A stretch of 64,000 bases of DNA from DATARH01 sp963847345 (GCA_963847345.1 CAWJZU010000016.1:62001-126000); one strand, 5' to 3'. Shown: positions 34,891-44,819, counted from the stretch's first letter. The notes: a model not told the origin generated them from the letters alone. Numbers and translations are program-made.

Positions 34891-36387
34891 ATGAAATTCC
34901 TGACCGATCGTCAACTGCGCGCGCTTCTTCCGGCCGAGACCTGCTCGTTTCGGTCGCCGGTGCCAACACAGATCGTATCGAGCGACGAATACGTCCCGGT
35001 ACCGCAGACCGAAAAGCAGCGCGAGGTCGAGGCGCGGCTGAAGGAACTCGGCGATACGCTCGCCAGGCGGCAGGGGCTGTCGCGCCGCCGCTTCTTTCAG
35101 ACGGCGGCCGGAATGGCGGCATCGTTCGTCGCGATTAACCAGGTGTTCGGGCCGCTGTTCGATGCGAGCGCCGCCGAGGCAGCGACCCCGGACATGGCCG
35201 ACGCGCGCGCCGCTTCGCTATCCGGCCAGTTCGTGATCGACGGACACACGCATTTCCTGCGCGACGACACACGGCTGACCGGGTTCGTCAAGGGACGCGA
35301 GGCGGTTGGCAAGTTCGGCTGGAACAAGTCGCTGGCCGAAAAGGAACAAACCATCGACGACCTGAAGTACAATAATTATCTCAAAGAGATTTATATGGAC
35401 AGCGACACCAAGGTGGCGCTGCTGTCGAATTCGCCCTCGGAGGTGCCGGAAGACTGGTTTATTCCGCAGGAACAGGTCTTCGCGACGCGCGAGCGGGTCA
35501 ATCGCGAAGCCGGCTCGCGCCGTATGCTGGCGCATTTCACGATCACGCCGGGCTGGCCGGGCTGGCTCGACCAGGTCGACGAGGCGATCGAGCGCTTCAA
35601 GCCCGATTCATGGAAGGGCTATACGGTCGGCGACAACACGCACAAGGAGCTGGCGCACTACCCCTATCGTCTGGACGATGAAAAGCTGATGTACCCGTTT
35701 TACGAGAAAGCGGCGAAGTCGGGGATCAAGAACGTCTGCATTCACAAGGGGTTGTTCGCGCCGGCCACCGAGGAGAAATTTCCGCGTCTGCGCCCCTATG
35801 CCGACGTCAGCGATGTCGGAAAGGCTGCCAAGGACTGGCCGCAGCTCAATTTCCTGATATACCACTCGGCATATCGCTGGGTTGGCGGCAAACCCTCCGA
35901 CGGCATGGCGGAGTTCGACAGCACCGGCCGCAGCTCGTGGACCAGCGATCTCGCCGAAATCCCGGAAAAATACGGTGTGACGAACGTCTACGGCGATCTC
36001 GGACAGCTTTTCGCGTGGACTGCGGTTGCCGAGCCGCGGCTCGCGGCGGCGCTGATGGGGATGCTCGTCAAGGGTCTCGGAGTAGACCGTGTTCTGTGGG
36101 GAAGCGACGCCTTGTGGACCGGGGCGCCGCAATGGCAGATCGAGGGGCTGCGCCGTCTCGAAATCCCCGAGGACATGCAGAAGAAATACGGTTTCGCGCC
36201 GCTCGGGGCCGCCGACGGCCCGGTCAAGACGGCGATCCTCAGCGGCAACTCGGCCGGGCTTTACGGGCTGCAAAAGCAGGCCGATCTGACCCGCCATGAC
36301 CGATTCGCGGCGCTGAAGGCCGACTATATCGCGAACGGGTCCGGGCGCAGCAACCTACGCTACGGCTACGTCGCGCCGCCGGGTTGA
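34891..36387 (+). CDS. Tat-exported amidohydrolase family protein
   Basis: An intact 498-residue protein. A 60-residue polar N-terminal segment precedes a twin-arginine signal (LSRRRFFQTAAGMAASF). The mature part has a TIM-barrel amidohydrolase fold with the metal motif DGHTHFL, LLSNSPSEVPEDWF, NVCIHKG and the catalytic Asp region VLWGSDALW. The long n-region is unusual but consistent with the family as I know it. Folded export to the periplasm with its metal is expected. The substrate is unknown. Confidence 0.85.
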   Translation: MKFLTDRQLRALLPAETCSFRSPVPTQIVSSDEYVPVPQTEKQREVEARLKELGDTLARRQGLSRRRFFQTAAGMAASFVAINQVFGPLFDASAAEAATPDMADARAASLSGQFVIDGHTHFLRDDTRLTGFVKGREAVGKFGWNKSLAEKEQTIDDLKYNNYLKEIYMDSDTKVALLSNSPSEVPEDWFIPQEQVFATRERVNREAGSRRMLAHFTITPGWPGWLDQVDEAIERFKPDSWKGYTVGDNTHKELAHYPYRLDDEKLMYPFYEKAAKSGIKNVCIHKGLFAPATEEKFPRLRPYADVSDVGKAAKDWPQLNFLIYHSAYRWVGGKPSDGMAEFDSTGRSSWTSDLAEIPEKYGVTNVYGDLGQLFAWTAVAEPRLAAALMGMLVKGLGVDRVLWGSDALWTGAPQWQIEGLRRLEIPEDMQKKYGFAPLGAADGPVKTAILSGNSAGLYGLQKQADLTRHDRFAALKADYIANGSGRSNLRYGYVAPPG

Positions 36388-36620
36388 AACTCACATCCCC
36401 TGAAACGGCGCGGCTCCCCGTCTCGGGTGCTGCTCGACGAAAGCGCGGCGGATCTACTCCTTAAGAACCGGTTCCGCCGGGCTTGCCCGTCCACGCGAGT
36501 GACGGTCGCGCGGATTGTTCTGCTGATACCTTGTTGCTGTCCGCACCGTCTTGACGGCTGTCGGGCGCGCGTCCCATGCTGCGGTTCAACTCTTAAGAGC
36601 GACAGAATGGGAGGAAATCC

Positions 36621-38174
36621 GTGGCCCCGCTTCGTAACCTTCTATCCCGCCGCGCCGTTGTCGCCTCGATGGCGGCGGCGCCCGCGATCCTGCGCGCGCC
36701 TGCGCTGCTCGCCGCCTCCGAGCCGGACAAGTTCGTCCTGGCGTTTCACGTGACGATATCGCCTGCCTGGTTCGACCCGTCGGCCGCACCGCCGCAGATC
36801 ACACCGTTTGGCGTATTGTATGCGTTGCACGATGCGCTCGTGCGCGCCTATCCCGGCACCAACATGGGTCCGGCGCTCGCCGAATCGTGGCAGGAAAGCG
36901 AAGACGGGCTGACCTATGAATTCAAGCTGCGCCCGAACCTGACTTTCCACAACGGCGATAAGCTGACCACCGAGGACGTCAAGTTCAGCTTCGACCGCTA
37001 CCAGGGCGCCGGCGCCACGATAATGAAGGAAAAGGTCGCCTCGGTCGAAATCGTCGATCCGCTGGTCATCCGCTTTCACCTGAAGGAGGTCTGGCCCGAT
37101 TTCATGACGTTCTACGGCAGCACGGCGAGCGCCGCCGGCCTCATTGTGCCGAAGAAATACATTGAGAAGGTCGGCGATGACGGGTTCAAGCAGCAGCCGA
37201 TTGGCGCCGGGCCCTACAAATTCGTCAGCGCACAGCCCGGCGTCGAGGTGGTATTCGAAGCCTTCGACGAATACTGGCGCAAGAAGCCGAATGTAAAGAA
37301 CGTGGTGATGCGCAGCGTCCCCGACGTCGATTCGCGGGCGCTGATGATAAAGACCGGTGAGGCGGACATCGCGGCCGCGCTCGAAAGCGTCGCCGCGCAG
37401 GGGTTGATCGACAATCCAGGAACCCGGATCGTTCCGAGCAAGCACGCCTCGTGCCAGTGGATCGAGTTCCCGGACCAGTGGGACCCGAAATCACCATGGC
37501 ACGACATCAAGATGCGGCAGGCCGTGGGCTATGCAGTCAATCGCGAGGGGATCAGCAAGGTCGCCTGCCTCGGCTACTGCCCGCCGGCCGGTGTGATCGT
37601 GCCGCGCGTCATGGAGTTCGCGCTGCAGACCGAGCCGTTCCCCTACGACCCGAAAAAGTCCAAGCAGCTGCTCGCCGAGGCCGGCCATCCGAACGGTTTC
37701 GACGCCGGCCTGTTTCACGCGATCCCGGGCTTTCCGACAGCGGCGGAAGCCGTCGTCAACGATCTCAACGCCGCCGGAATCCGGGTCAGATACGCGCCGA
37801 TGGAGCGCGCGGCGTTCTACGCCGACTGGAAGGCCAAGAAGTTTCACGGTCTGTACATGACCGGCGCCGGCGCCGCTGGCAACGCCGCGACGCGGGTCGA
37901 AAGCTTCATGTATTCGAAAGGCGGCTACGCCGAGGGCGGCTATCCCGATATCGACGAACTCTACCTCAAGCAGGCGGGCGAGCGTGACGCAAAGAAGCGC
38001 GAAGCGATGCTGCACAAGATCCAGCAATTGACGATCGACCGGATGATGTTTGCGCCGATCTACGATTTCCGCGCGCTGATGGGGGTGGGGCCGCGGGTCG
38101 TTAAGGACACAATCGGCGACATCTATCTCAGCCCGTGGCCGGCCTACGAGGACATCGTGCTGAAGGCATCATAG
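36621..38174 (+). CDS. ABC transporter substrate-binding protein, family 5 (second copy)
   Basis: 517 residues starting at GTG 36621 behind GGGAGGAAATCC. Arg-Arg near the start (NLLSRRAVVASMAAAPAI) makes a Tat-like signal. Family 5 marks: ALAESWQESEDGLTYEFKL, FHNGDKLTTEDVKFSFDRY, PIGAGPYKFVSAQPGVEV and RQAVGYAVNREGI. It is distinct from the copy at 29.2 kb. No permease gene adjoins. The 233-base gap before it shows nothing clear. Confidence 0.9.
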   Translation: MAPLRNLLSRRAVVASMAAAPAILRAPALLAASEPDKFVLAFHVTISPAWFDPSAAPPQITPFGVLYALHDALVRAYPGTNMGPALAESWQESEDGLTYEFKLRPNLTFHNGDKLTTEDVKFSFDRYQGAGATIMKEKVASVEIVDPLVIRFHLKEVWPDFMTFYGSTASAAGLIVPKKYIEKVGDDGFKQQPIGAGPYKFVSAQPGVEVVFEAFDEYWRKKPNVKNVVMRSVPDVDSRALMIKTGEADIAAALESVAAQGLIDNPGTRIVPSKHASCQWIEFPDQWDPKSPWHDIKMRQAVGYAVNREGISKVACLGYCPPAGVIVPRVMEFALQTEPFPYDPKKSKQLLAEAGHPNGFDAGLFHAIPGFPTAAEAVVNDLNAAGIRVRYAPMERAAFYADWKAKKFHGLYMTGAGAAGNAATRVESFMYSKGGYAEGGYPDIDELYLKQAGERDAKKREAMLHKIQQLTIDRMMFAPIYDFRALMGVGPRVVKDTIGDIYLSPWPAYEDIVLKAS

Positions 38175-38265
38175 CGGCAGCCGGCCGGCGCCGGTCCGCT
38201 GGCAAATCGGGCGGGCCGGCCCTATACTTTGGTGAGAGTCACCGAGAGACCTTTGGAGAAAAGCG

Positions 38266-38853
38266 ATGGCTGACGGCACCACCCCGATAGCCCCTCCGGC
38301 CCCGACCGAGGCCGTGACCCCCGGCGGCATCAATCACCTCGTGATCAATGTCCGCGACATCGAAGAGTCGCACCGCTTCTGGACCGAGATCCTCGGCTTC
38401 AAGGAAGTCGGACGCTCGAGCCGGCGCGCCATGCAATTCTACAGCGGCGACCACAACGGGCAGATGAACCACCACGACATCGCGCTGGTCGAGAACCCGA
38501 ACCTGCCAAAGCCGCCGGAAGACTGGCAGATGTTCGACATGCCTGTCGCGATCAACCACATCGCGATCACGATGCCGAACCGCGAAGCGTGGCTGAAACA
38601 GCTGGCGTGGCTGCGCCAGAACGGGGTCAAGTTCCGCCGCCGCGTCAATCACGGCATGACGCACAGCCTCTATATCAGCGACCCGAACGGCTATGGCGTC
38701 GAAGTGCTGTACGAGTTGCCGCGCGAAGTCTGGGGCGAGAACATTCAGGCTGGTCTCGACTTCGTCGAAAACCTGCCGACCGAGGGCGACGAGGCCTTCA
38801 TCGACGACACGAACTACCCGCATTTCGCCGCGAAGGCACCGGCCGCGGAGTAG
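38266..38853 (+). CDS. VOC (glyoxalase/dioxygenase) family protein
   Basis: 195 residues with two vicinal-oxygen-chelate modules. Metal-binding candidates are the His in INHLVINVRD, the His in INHIAITMPN and the Glu in GVEVLYEL. RFWTEILGFKEVG is the typical helix. An extradiol-dioxygenase-like or isomerase role is possible. It follows a binding-protein gene and precedes an LLM monooxygenase gene on the same strand. Confidence 0.85.
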   Translation: MADGTTPIAPPAPTEAVTPGGINHLVINVRDIEESHRFWTEILGFKEVGRSSRRAMQFYSGDHNGQMNHHDIALVENPNLPKPPEDWQMFDMPVAINHIAITMPNREAWLKQLAWLRQNGVKFRRRVNHGMTHSLYISDPNGYGVEVLYELPREVWGENIQAGLDFVENLPTEGDEAFIDDTNYPHFAAKAPAAE

Positions 38854-38950
38854 TCCGAGCGATATTCCCGGCCGGGGCCGAAACCGGATCGCGGCACACT
38901 CGCCGACGCATCTGGCTGTTGACGTGCCGCGGGCGGAAGGGGAGATCGCC

Positions 38951-39934
38951 TTGCGCTTCGGTCTGTCTCCGGTCCAGTCAGAACCACGGTTCGACGCCAT
39001 GCTGCGGCAGGCCGAGCTGGCCGAAGCGTTGGGTTTCGATGTGCTGTGGGCGCACGAGCATCACGCCGGCGCGGCAATGTACCCGTCGCCGCTGATGACG
39101 CTTGCCGCGCTCGCCGCGCATACGAACCGGATCGGCCTCGGCACCAACATGCTGCTGCTGCCGCTCTACCACCCGCTGCGGGTGGCGGAAGACAGCGCCA
39201 TGGTTGATGTCATGTCCGGCGGTCGCCTGCGGCTCGGGGTCAGCGCCGGCTACGCCGAGAGCGATCTGCGGGCGTTCGCGGTGCCACCCGGGGAGCGCGT
39301 GCGGCGAATGCGCGACGGCCTCGCCCTGATCCGGGCCGTCTGGACGGGCGCGCCGGTCACGCTGGAAAACAGCCTGTCGAAACTGACCGGGTTCAAGCTG
39401 TTTCCACGGCCGCTGCAGGATCCGGCGCCGCCGATCTATGTCGGGGGCACGGTCGATGCCGCGATCCGGCGAGCAGCGCGGCTCGGCGACGAATTCCTGA
39501 TCAGCACGACCCAGCGCATCGCCGAGATCGCGCGGATTATCGGGGTCTACAACGACGAATTGCGCCGACTCGCCAAGGACCCGTCGGGAAAATCGACGGC
39601 GTTGAACCGCATCGTCCATGTCGTGCCGGACGGCGGCTCCACGGCCAGCGCGGTCGAGTTCTTTTCCCGGCGCTTCCTGCGGCTTTACGATGCGTGGGGT
39701 CACCAGAACGTCACGGCGCTCGGCGACACGGCGCGTTCTCCGGGCGAGGTCGATGCCGAGCATTTCATTATTGGCGAACCCGCCGAGTGCATCGACCGCA
39801 TTGCTCGGTATGCCGAGCTCGGCGTGCGCGAAATCGCCTGCCTGATGAATTTCGGCGGACCCGAATTGGACATCGTCGAACGCTCGATGCGCCTTTTCGC
39901 CGAGCGGGTCATGCCGGCGGCGGCTTCTTTCTAA
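38951..39934 (+). CDS. Luciferase-like (LLM) monooxygenase
   Basis: About 327 residues. Family marks: ALGFDVLWAHEHHAGAAMY, IGLGTNMLLLPLYHPLRVAE, DVMSGGRLRLGVSAGYAESD and PPIYVGGTVDAAIRRAARL. It is related to flavin- or F420-dependent monooxygenases but a different subgroup from the copy at 32.9 kb. The TTG at 38951 after GGGGAGATCGCC is preferred because the barrel begins right after it; the frame is open much further upstream over the VOC gene. Confidence 0.82.
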   Translation: MRFGLSPVQSEPRFDAMLRQAELAEALGFDVLWAHEHHAGAAMYPSPLMTLAALAAHTNRIGLGTNMLLLPLYHPLRVAEDSAMVDVMSGGRLRLGVSAGYAESDLRAFAVPPGERVRRMRDGLALIRAVWTGAPVTLENSLSKLTGFKLFPRPLQDPAPPIYVGGTVDAAIRRAARLGDEFLISTTQRIAEIARIIGVYNDELRRLAKDPSGKSTALNRIVHVVPDGGSTASAVEFFSRRFLRLYDAWGHQNVTALGDTARSPGEVDAEHFIIGEPAECIDRIARYAELGVREIACLMNFGGPELDIVERSMRLFAERVMPAAASF

Positions 39935-39983
39935 GCTCCATGCGGCGCGCACCGAGGCGTCGGCCGTCGTGGTCGGAGCAGTG

Positions 39984-40316
39984 ATGGTCGGACGGCTGCT
40001 TCGGCCCTTGCGCTACACCAAAGCGGCGCTGCTGATCTTCGGCCTCGGGCTGATAGGCGGCTTTATCGTGGTCGTTGGCGAATTTGCCGCCTGGGAATAT
40101 CTCGCCAGCTTCGTCATGATGCTCGGGTTGGTGCTGCTGCCGCTAGGTCTATTTGCCGACGGACATGGGATCGCGGCGCTGCGCTGGATCGCGCGGCGGT
40201 TTTCGCGCGGCAAACGGGGGGCCAAACGCGGCGGCGGGAGTCGCTCGAAAGCCCGCCCACGCAAGACGCTGGTGCGAAGCGGTTCGCCCCGCGCACCGCG
40301 CCGCGCTCGCTCCTAG
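39984..40316 (+). CDS. Small membrane protein with two helices and a basic tail
   Basis: About 110 residues. Two hydrophobic helices (ALLIFGLGLIGGFIVVVGEF and LASFVMMLGLVLLPLGLFA) are followed by a strongly basic, Arg/Lys/Ser-rich cytoplasmic tail of about 45 residues (RRFSRGKRGAKRGGG...). ATG 39984 or the GTG at 39969 could start it. I do not recognise a family. Confidence 0.5.
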   Translation: MVGRLLRPLRYTKAALLIFGLGLIGGFIVVVGEFAAWEYLASFVMMLGLVLLPLGLFADGHGIAALRWIARRFSRGKRGAKRGGGSRSKARPRKTLVRSGSPRAPRRARS

Positions 40317-40507
40317 CATGACTCTCGGCTTGTGTGCAAACGTCGCAGATTCGGTTGCCCGATCGTCTTCGCCCTCGTTATTGCCGGCCGGATCGGCTAA
40401 AGCCTGTGCCGGTCCGCCTCCGCCGAGCCCGCCAGAGCCTTGCGATGCCATGGAAATCACCGTTGCGGCATGTCTCCGCTCAACGCCGTCACGGCAACGC
40501 CAATTCC

Positions 40508-42001
40508 ATGGCCGTGCCGGCCGCGCGCGAGTTGGGGGCGCCCCCGCCGATGCGCGTCCTGCATGCCGCCGCCGAACTGTACCCCTGGGTCAAGACCGGC
40601 GGCCTCGGCGATGTCATGGCGGCGCTGCCGCCGGCGCTGCATGCGCTCGGCTCTGACATCCGCCTCGTGCTGCCCGGCTTCACGCCGTTTCTAGACGCGT
40701 TCGAACTCGCCGAGATCACGCGGCTGCGCACGCCGTTTGCAGCCGAGCGGGTGCGGATCGTGTTGGCGCGATTACCGAAAAGCTCGGTCGCCGCCTATCT
40801 CGTCGATCATCCGGCCTTTTTTGACCGTCCCGGCACACCGTATCAGGCGCCGGACGGGAGCGATTGGCCCGACAACCACCGGCGCTTTGCGCTGCTCGGC
40901 TGGGCGGCCACGGCGCTGGCGCAGGGCGCCGACCCGGCATGGCGGCCCGCTCTGCTGCACTGCCACGACTGGCACGCCGGCCTTGTTCCCGCCTATTTGC
41001 GGGCGCGCGGCGCCGCGGTGCCGAGCGTCTTCACCGTGCACAACATCGCGTATCAGGGGTTTTTCCCGTCCCCGTTCTTCGCCGATCTGGCCCTGCCGCC
41101 GAGTTTTTACGCGACGGACGGGCTTGAGTTCTATGGCGGGCTCGCCTTCGTCAAGGCCGGGCTGTTCTACGCCGACCGGCTGACGACGGTGAGCCCGACC
41201 TACGCGCGCGAAATCCAGACCCCGGCTTTCGGCTGGGGTCTCGACGGGCTGCTGCGCAGCCGCGCCGACGACCTGACCGGCATCCTCAACGGCGTCGATC
41301 CGGGAGTGTGGTCACCGGAAAACGATCCGTTTCTGCCGGTTCCGTATTCGGCCGATGATGAGGACATCGCCGATAAGGCAGACTCAAAGGAGTTCATCGC
41401 CCGCCGCTTCGGCCTCGATGATCCCGACGATGGCCGGCCGCTATTCGGCGCCGTCACCCGGTTGACCTCTCAGAAGGGCCTCGACCTGCTACTCGCGGCG
41501 CTGCCTGGCCTGCTGGCGCTCGGCGGCCGCCTTGTGCTGCTCGGCAGCGGCGACGCCGCGCTCGAAGCCGGTTTCAGGGCCGCGGAACAAACCTATCGCG
41601 GCAGGATCGGCGTCGAAATCGGGTTTGACGAGCAGCTGTCGCACCTGATTATCGGCGGCAGTGACAGCATCCTCGTGCCGTCGCGTTTCGAGCCGTGCGG
41701 GCTAACGCAGCTCTATGCGCTACGTTATGGCTCGCCGCCGCTCGTGCGCCGCACCGGCGGGCTGGCCGATACTGTCGTGGACGCGACCGAAGCGACGTTG
41801 TCGGACGGCACTGCGACGGGCTTCGCCTTCGACGACGAGACGCCAGAGGGTCTGCTCGACACGATACGGCGGGCTGCCGTGCTCTACGGCGACCGCGCTG
41901 CCTGGCGTCGGCTGATGCAGCGCGGAATGACCCGCGACTTCAGCTGGACCGCCTCGGCGCGGCAATACCTGGCGCTTTATCGGGAGCTGGTTCCCGCATG
42001 A
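40508..42001 (+). CDS. glgA: Glycogen synthase (ADP-glucose)
   Basis: An intact GT5 glycogen synthase of about 497 residues. The ADP-glucose loop is WVKTGGLGDV near the start; HDWHAGLVPAYL, FTVHNIAYQGFF, TVSPTYAREI and the catalytic E-x7-E region SRFEPCGLTQLYALRYG are all present. It extends alpha-1,4-glucan in glycogen synthesis. No other glg gene is next to it. ATG 40508 or 40550 is possible; the conserved MRVLHAAAELYPW begins at 40550. Confidence 0.95.
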   Translation: MAVPAARELGAPPPMRVLHAAAELYPWVKTGGLGDVMAALPPALHALGSDIRLVLPGFTPFLDAFELAEITRLRTPFAAERVRIVLARLPKSSVAAYLVDHPAFFDRPGTPYQAPDGSDWPDNHRRFALLGWAATALAQGADPAWRPALLHCHDWHAGLVPAYLRARGAAVPSVFTVHNIAYQGFFPSPFFADLALPPSFYATDGLEFYGGLAFVKAGLFYADRLTTVSPTYAREIQTPAFGWGLDGLLRSRADDLTGILNGVDPGVWSPENDPFLPVPYSADDEDIADKADSKEFIARRFGLDDPDDGRPLFGAVTRLTSQKGLDLLLAALPGLLALGGRLVLLGSGDAALEAGFRAAEQTYRGRIGVEIGFDEQLSHLIIGGSDSILVPSRFEPCGLTQLYALRYGSPPLVRRTGGLADTVVDATEATLSDGTATGFAFDDETPEGLLDTIRRAAVLYGDRAAWRRLMQRGMTRDFSWTASARQYLALYRELVPA

Positions 42002-42007
42002 GCGGGA

Positions 42008-42971
42008 CTACCCGCCCAGAACCGTCCCGACCGGAATATCCACTTCGCTCGATTTGACCTTGGCGCCGTCCCCGAGGCGCAATCGCGAGACCTCGATAAA
42101 GCCGCCTTGCGCCAGGATGCGCAGCCCCTCGGGACCGGCCGAGACGACCTCGCCGATCTTCTTGCCACGCACCGCGCCGAAAGTTGGCGCCATGATCTTT
42201 TTCGAATCGAACAGATAGAGCTTCTGCGCCTCGACGCCCTCTGGGCCGTCCTCGGGTTTGCCTGGGGGTTTGAACGTCGTCCAGGCGCCCGGCGCCGGAT
42301 TGCAGCCGCGGATCAAATCATAGACGAAATCGACGTGGCTGGCCCAGTTGATCCGCGATTCGGCGGCGCGCACCCAGCCCTCGTAGGTCGCCTGGCTTTC
42401 GTCCTGCGTCCACTCGGTGGCGCGCCCGGAGACGACCAGATCGGCCGCTTGCGCCAGCGCCTCGACCCCGAGCGGGAAGATCTTGTCGAAATACAGCGAG
42501 GCGGCGGTGTCGTCAGGCCCGATCGCAACCCGCTTCTGCAGAATGACCGGCCCCTCGTCGAGCCCCGGGGTTGGCCGGAAGATCGTCAGCCCGGTCTCGC
42601 CGCGGCCGCGAATGATCGCCCACGGGATCGACGCAGGGCCGCGATGCAGCGGCAACAGCGACGGGTGGAACTGGATCATCCCGTGTTTCGGGATCGCGCA
42701 GAATTCGGGCGGGGCGAACAAGAGGACATAGGCCATCACGCCGAGATCGGCGTTCAGCTCGCGCAAGCGCGTTCTGCGCCTCGGGGTCGGAGTATTTCGG
42801 GAAGCGGTAGACGGAAAGCTTCTTTTCCTCCGCCGCGGTGACGAGCGGGTCGGGGCGCGCTCCAGGCCGCTCCGGCGCCGCGAACACGCCGGCAATCTCG
42901 TCGCCGCGCGCGATGAACGCGTCGAGCACGGCCTTGCCGAAAGCCTGCTGACCGACGATAACAATGCGCAT
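42008..42971 (-). CDS. Formyltransferase-fold protein resembling 10-formyl-THF dehydrogenase hydrolase domain, one frame break
   Basis: About 320 residues after removing one extra base near 42768. The N-terminal formyl-transferase domain starts MRIVIVGQQAFGKAVLDAF and has GVMAYVLLFAPPEF, the catalytic HPSLLPLHRGPASI and IFRPTPGLDEGPVILQK. The C-terminal domain includes NWASHVDFVYDLIRGC. QQAFGKAVL and QATYEGW look more like the hydrolase domain of formyltetrahydrofolate dehydrogenase than methionyl-tRNA formyltransferase. No aldehyde dehydrogenase domain follows. It is convergent with glgA. Confidence 0.75.
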
Positions 42972-43131
42972 CTCGCCTCCCCTGGATCACCGGAACCGTC
43001 TCGGCGCAGAGTTTCACGCGCGCCGCCCATCGGCAAGCCCGTCGCGGCCATCTCGCTGCGGCCATGGCGCAGCGTACCCAATTCCGCTACTGTCCCGGCC
43101 GGTTGGCAATTATCCCGATGGTCCCGCTTCC

Positions 43132-43530
43132 ATGTCGATGACCCGAAGGCCGTTTCTGTTCGCCTCGCTGCTCGCCGCCACCGCCGTGCTGGCGCAGCCA
43201 GGATTTACCCAGGAAAACGACCGTTTTCTGATCTATTTCGACGAATTCAGCGCCAATCTGACGCAGAAGTCGCGCGACGTTATCGCCGACGCCGCCAATA
43301 AGGCAAAGGAGACGAACGCAAAAGCCATCCGGGTCGAGGCCAGGGCCAGCGCTACCGGCTCGCAGAAAGCGAACCACTATCTCGCGCAGACGCGCAGCCA
43401 GGTCGTTGCCGACGAACTCGAACATGACGGGGTCAACCCGGCAATGCTGCAGCAGGTCCCGATCGGCCAGACCGGCTCCGAAGACCCCAGCGTCGCCGAA
43501 CGGCGCGTCGACATCGTACTCGAACACTGA
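43132..43530 (+). CDS. Exported OmpA-like domain protein
   Basis: 132 residues: signal peptide (RRPFLFASLLAATAVLAQPG) followed by a compact OmpA C-terminal-like domain with DRFLIYFDEFSANLTQKSRDVI, the helix ANHYLAQTRSQVVADEL and the end VAERRVDIVLE, where Arg-Arg-Val is the usual peptidoglycan-binding pattern. It probably sits in the periplasm and touches peptidoglycan. ATG 43132 starts the signal peptide. Confidence 0.75.
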   Translation: MSMTRRPFLFASLLAATAVLAQPGFTQENDRFLIYFDEFSANLTQKSRDVIADAANKAKETNAKAIRVEARASATGSQKANHYLAQTRSQVVADELEHDGVNPAMLQQVPIGQTGSEDPSVAERRVDIVLEH

Positions 43531-43573
43531 TTTCGGCGTTCAGGCCGGGGCTGTCCGGCGGCGGCGGTTTCGG

Positions 43574-44008
43574 CTATTTTTTCGCCAGCAGGTCGCGGAT
43601 GCCGCGCAGCGCCAGTTCGTAGCCGGCTATGCCGAACCCTGCGACGACGCCCTGGCTGACCGCGGCGGTCTGTGATGCCGGCCCGCGCCGGATCGGGTTC
43701 GAGATATGGACCTCGATCGTCGGAAACTTGACCTGCGAAATCGCCGCGATCAGCGCCGGGTAGCCGGAGCCGAACGCCGCCGGGTTGAAAATCGCCGCGT
43801 CGATGCCGCCGTCATTGGCCTGGTACAGTCGGTTGACGATCTCGCCTTCGATATTCGAGTGAAAGATCTCGACATCGAGACCGAGATCGCGCGCGTAGCC
43901 GCGAATGCGCTCGTCGTATTCCGGCAAGGTCATCGGCCCGAAGATCTCGGTCTGGACCTTGCCGCGCATGTTCATGCCGGCGCCGTGGATGACAAGAACC
44001 CGTGGCAT
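43574..44008 (-). CDS. Divergent AroQ-like (type II 3-dehydroquinase fold) protein
   Basis: 144 residues with the length and layout of type II dehydroquinase: start VLVIHGAGMNMRGK, FHSNIEGEIVNRLYQA, Asn in IFNPAAFGSG, and PTIEVHISN, which keeps the Glu and His of the active site. But the lid normally carrying Arg and the catalytic Tyr reads GKVQTEIFG, so Tyr is Phe and Arg is missing, and the THTS loop is FGSG. Classical dehydroquinate dehydration is therefore doubtful. ATG 44008 is preceded by GGAGGGGTT. Confidence 0.75.
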   Translation of the reverse strand: MPRVLVIHGAGMNMRGKVQTEIFGPMTLPEYDERIRGYARDLGLDVEIFHSNIEGEIVNRLYQANDGGIDAAIFNPAAFGSGYPALIAAISQVKFPTIEVHISNPIRRGPASQTAAVSQGVVAGFGIAGYELALRGIRDLLAKK

Positions 44009-44163
44009 AACCCCTCCTTCTCCGAAAAACCTCGGCGACACTACCGCGCGGCCCGCTGCGCCGCGAGGCCAGCCGACGCAGATTCAGCCCGTATCGGAGC
44101 AACTTGCTCGGCGGGACCGCGACATCATGCCCGCAGCAGGCAGCGCGCTCGCCGGCCAACCCG

Positions 44164-44191
44164 TCATCCCCGGGGCTTTACCCGGGGATGA
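44164..44191. repeat. 11-base perfect inverted repeat
   Basis: TCATCCCCGGG (44164-44174) and CCCGGGGATGA (44181-44191) with loop GCTTTA lie 24 bases after the sodB stop. This is a common dispersed palindrome core and could also end sodB transcription, although no T run follows. Confidence 0.55.
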
Positions 44192-44215
44192 TCCAGGCCG
44201 TTTCGCCAGCCCTCG

Positions 44216-44819
44216 CTATTTCGCCTTCGCGAGGTTCTGGGCGACGAAGTCCCAGTTGATCAGGTGGTCGAGAAAGGCCTGCACGAAATCCGGCCGGCGG
44301 TTCTGGAAGTCGAGATAATAGGCGTGCTCCCAGACGTCGCAGGTCAGACAGCGCGGTCTGGCCCTGCGCCATGGGGTTGACGGCGTTCGGCGTGCTGGTC
44401 AGCGACAGCTTCCCGCCACCGGCGACGAGCCAGGCCCAGCCGCTGCCGAACTGGCCAACGGCGCGCGCCTTGAAATCGTCCTTGAATTTCTGCAGCCCGC
44501 CGAGGTCGCGGTCGATCGCCTGGGCGATGTCGCCGCTCGGATTTCCACCGCCGCCCGGCTTCATGCAGTTCCAGAAGAAGGTGTGGTTCCACACCTGCGC
44601 GGCATTGTTGAAGATGCCGGTCTTGGACTGGTCGTTGGCGGTCGCCCGGATGATCTCCTCGAGCGACTGGTTTTCCATCGGCGTGCCTTTGACCAGATTG
44701 TTGAGATTGGTCACATAGGCCTGATGGTGCTTGCCGTGATGGAAGTCGAGGGTCTGCGCCGAGGTGTGCGGCTCAAGCGCGTTTTTCGGATAAGGGAGGG
44801 GGGGCAGTTCGAAAGCCAT
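44216..44819 (-). CDS. sodB: Iron/manganese superoxide dismutase, one frame break
   Basis: 200 residues after removing one extra base near 44348, the normal length. Metal ligands are the His in DFHHGKHHQAY, the His in VWNHTFFWNC, and Asp and His in CDVWEHAYYLDF. FGSGWAWLV is typical. It removes cytoplasmic superoxide. Without correction the last 50 residues, including two metal ligands, are lost, which supports an assembly error. Confidence 0.9.
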
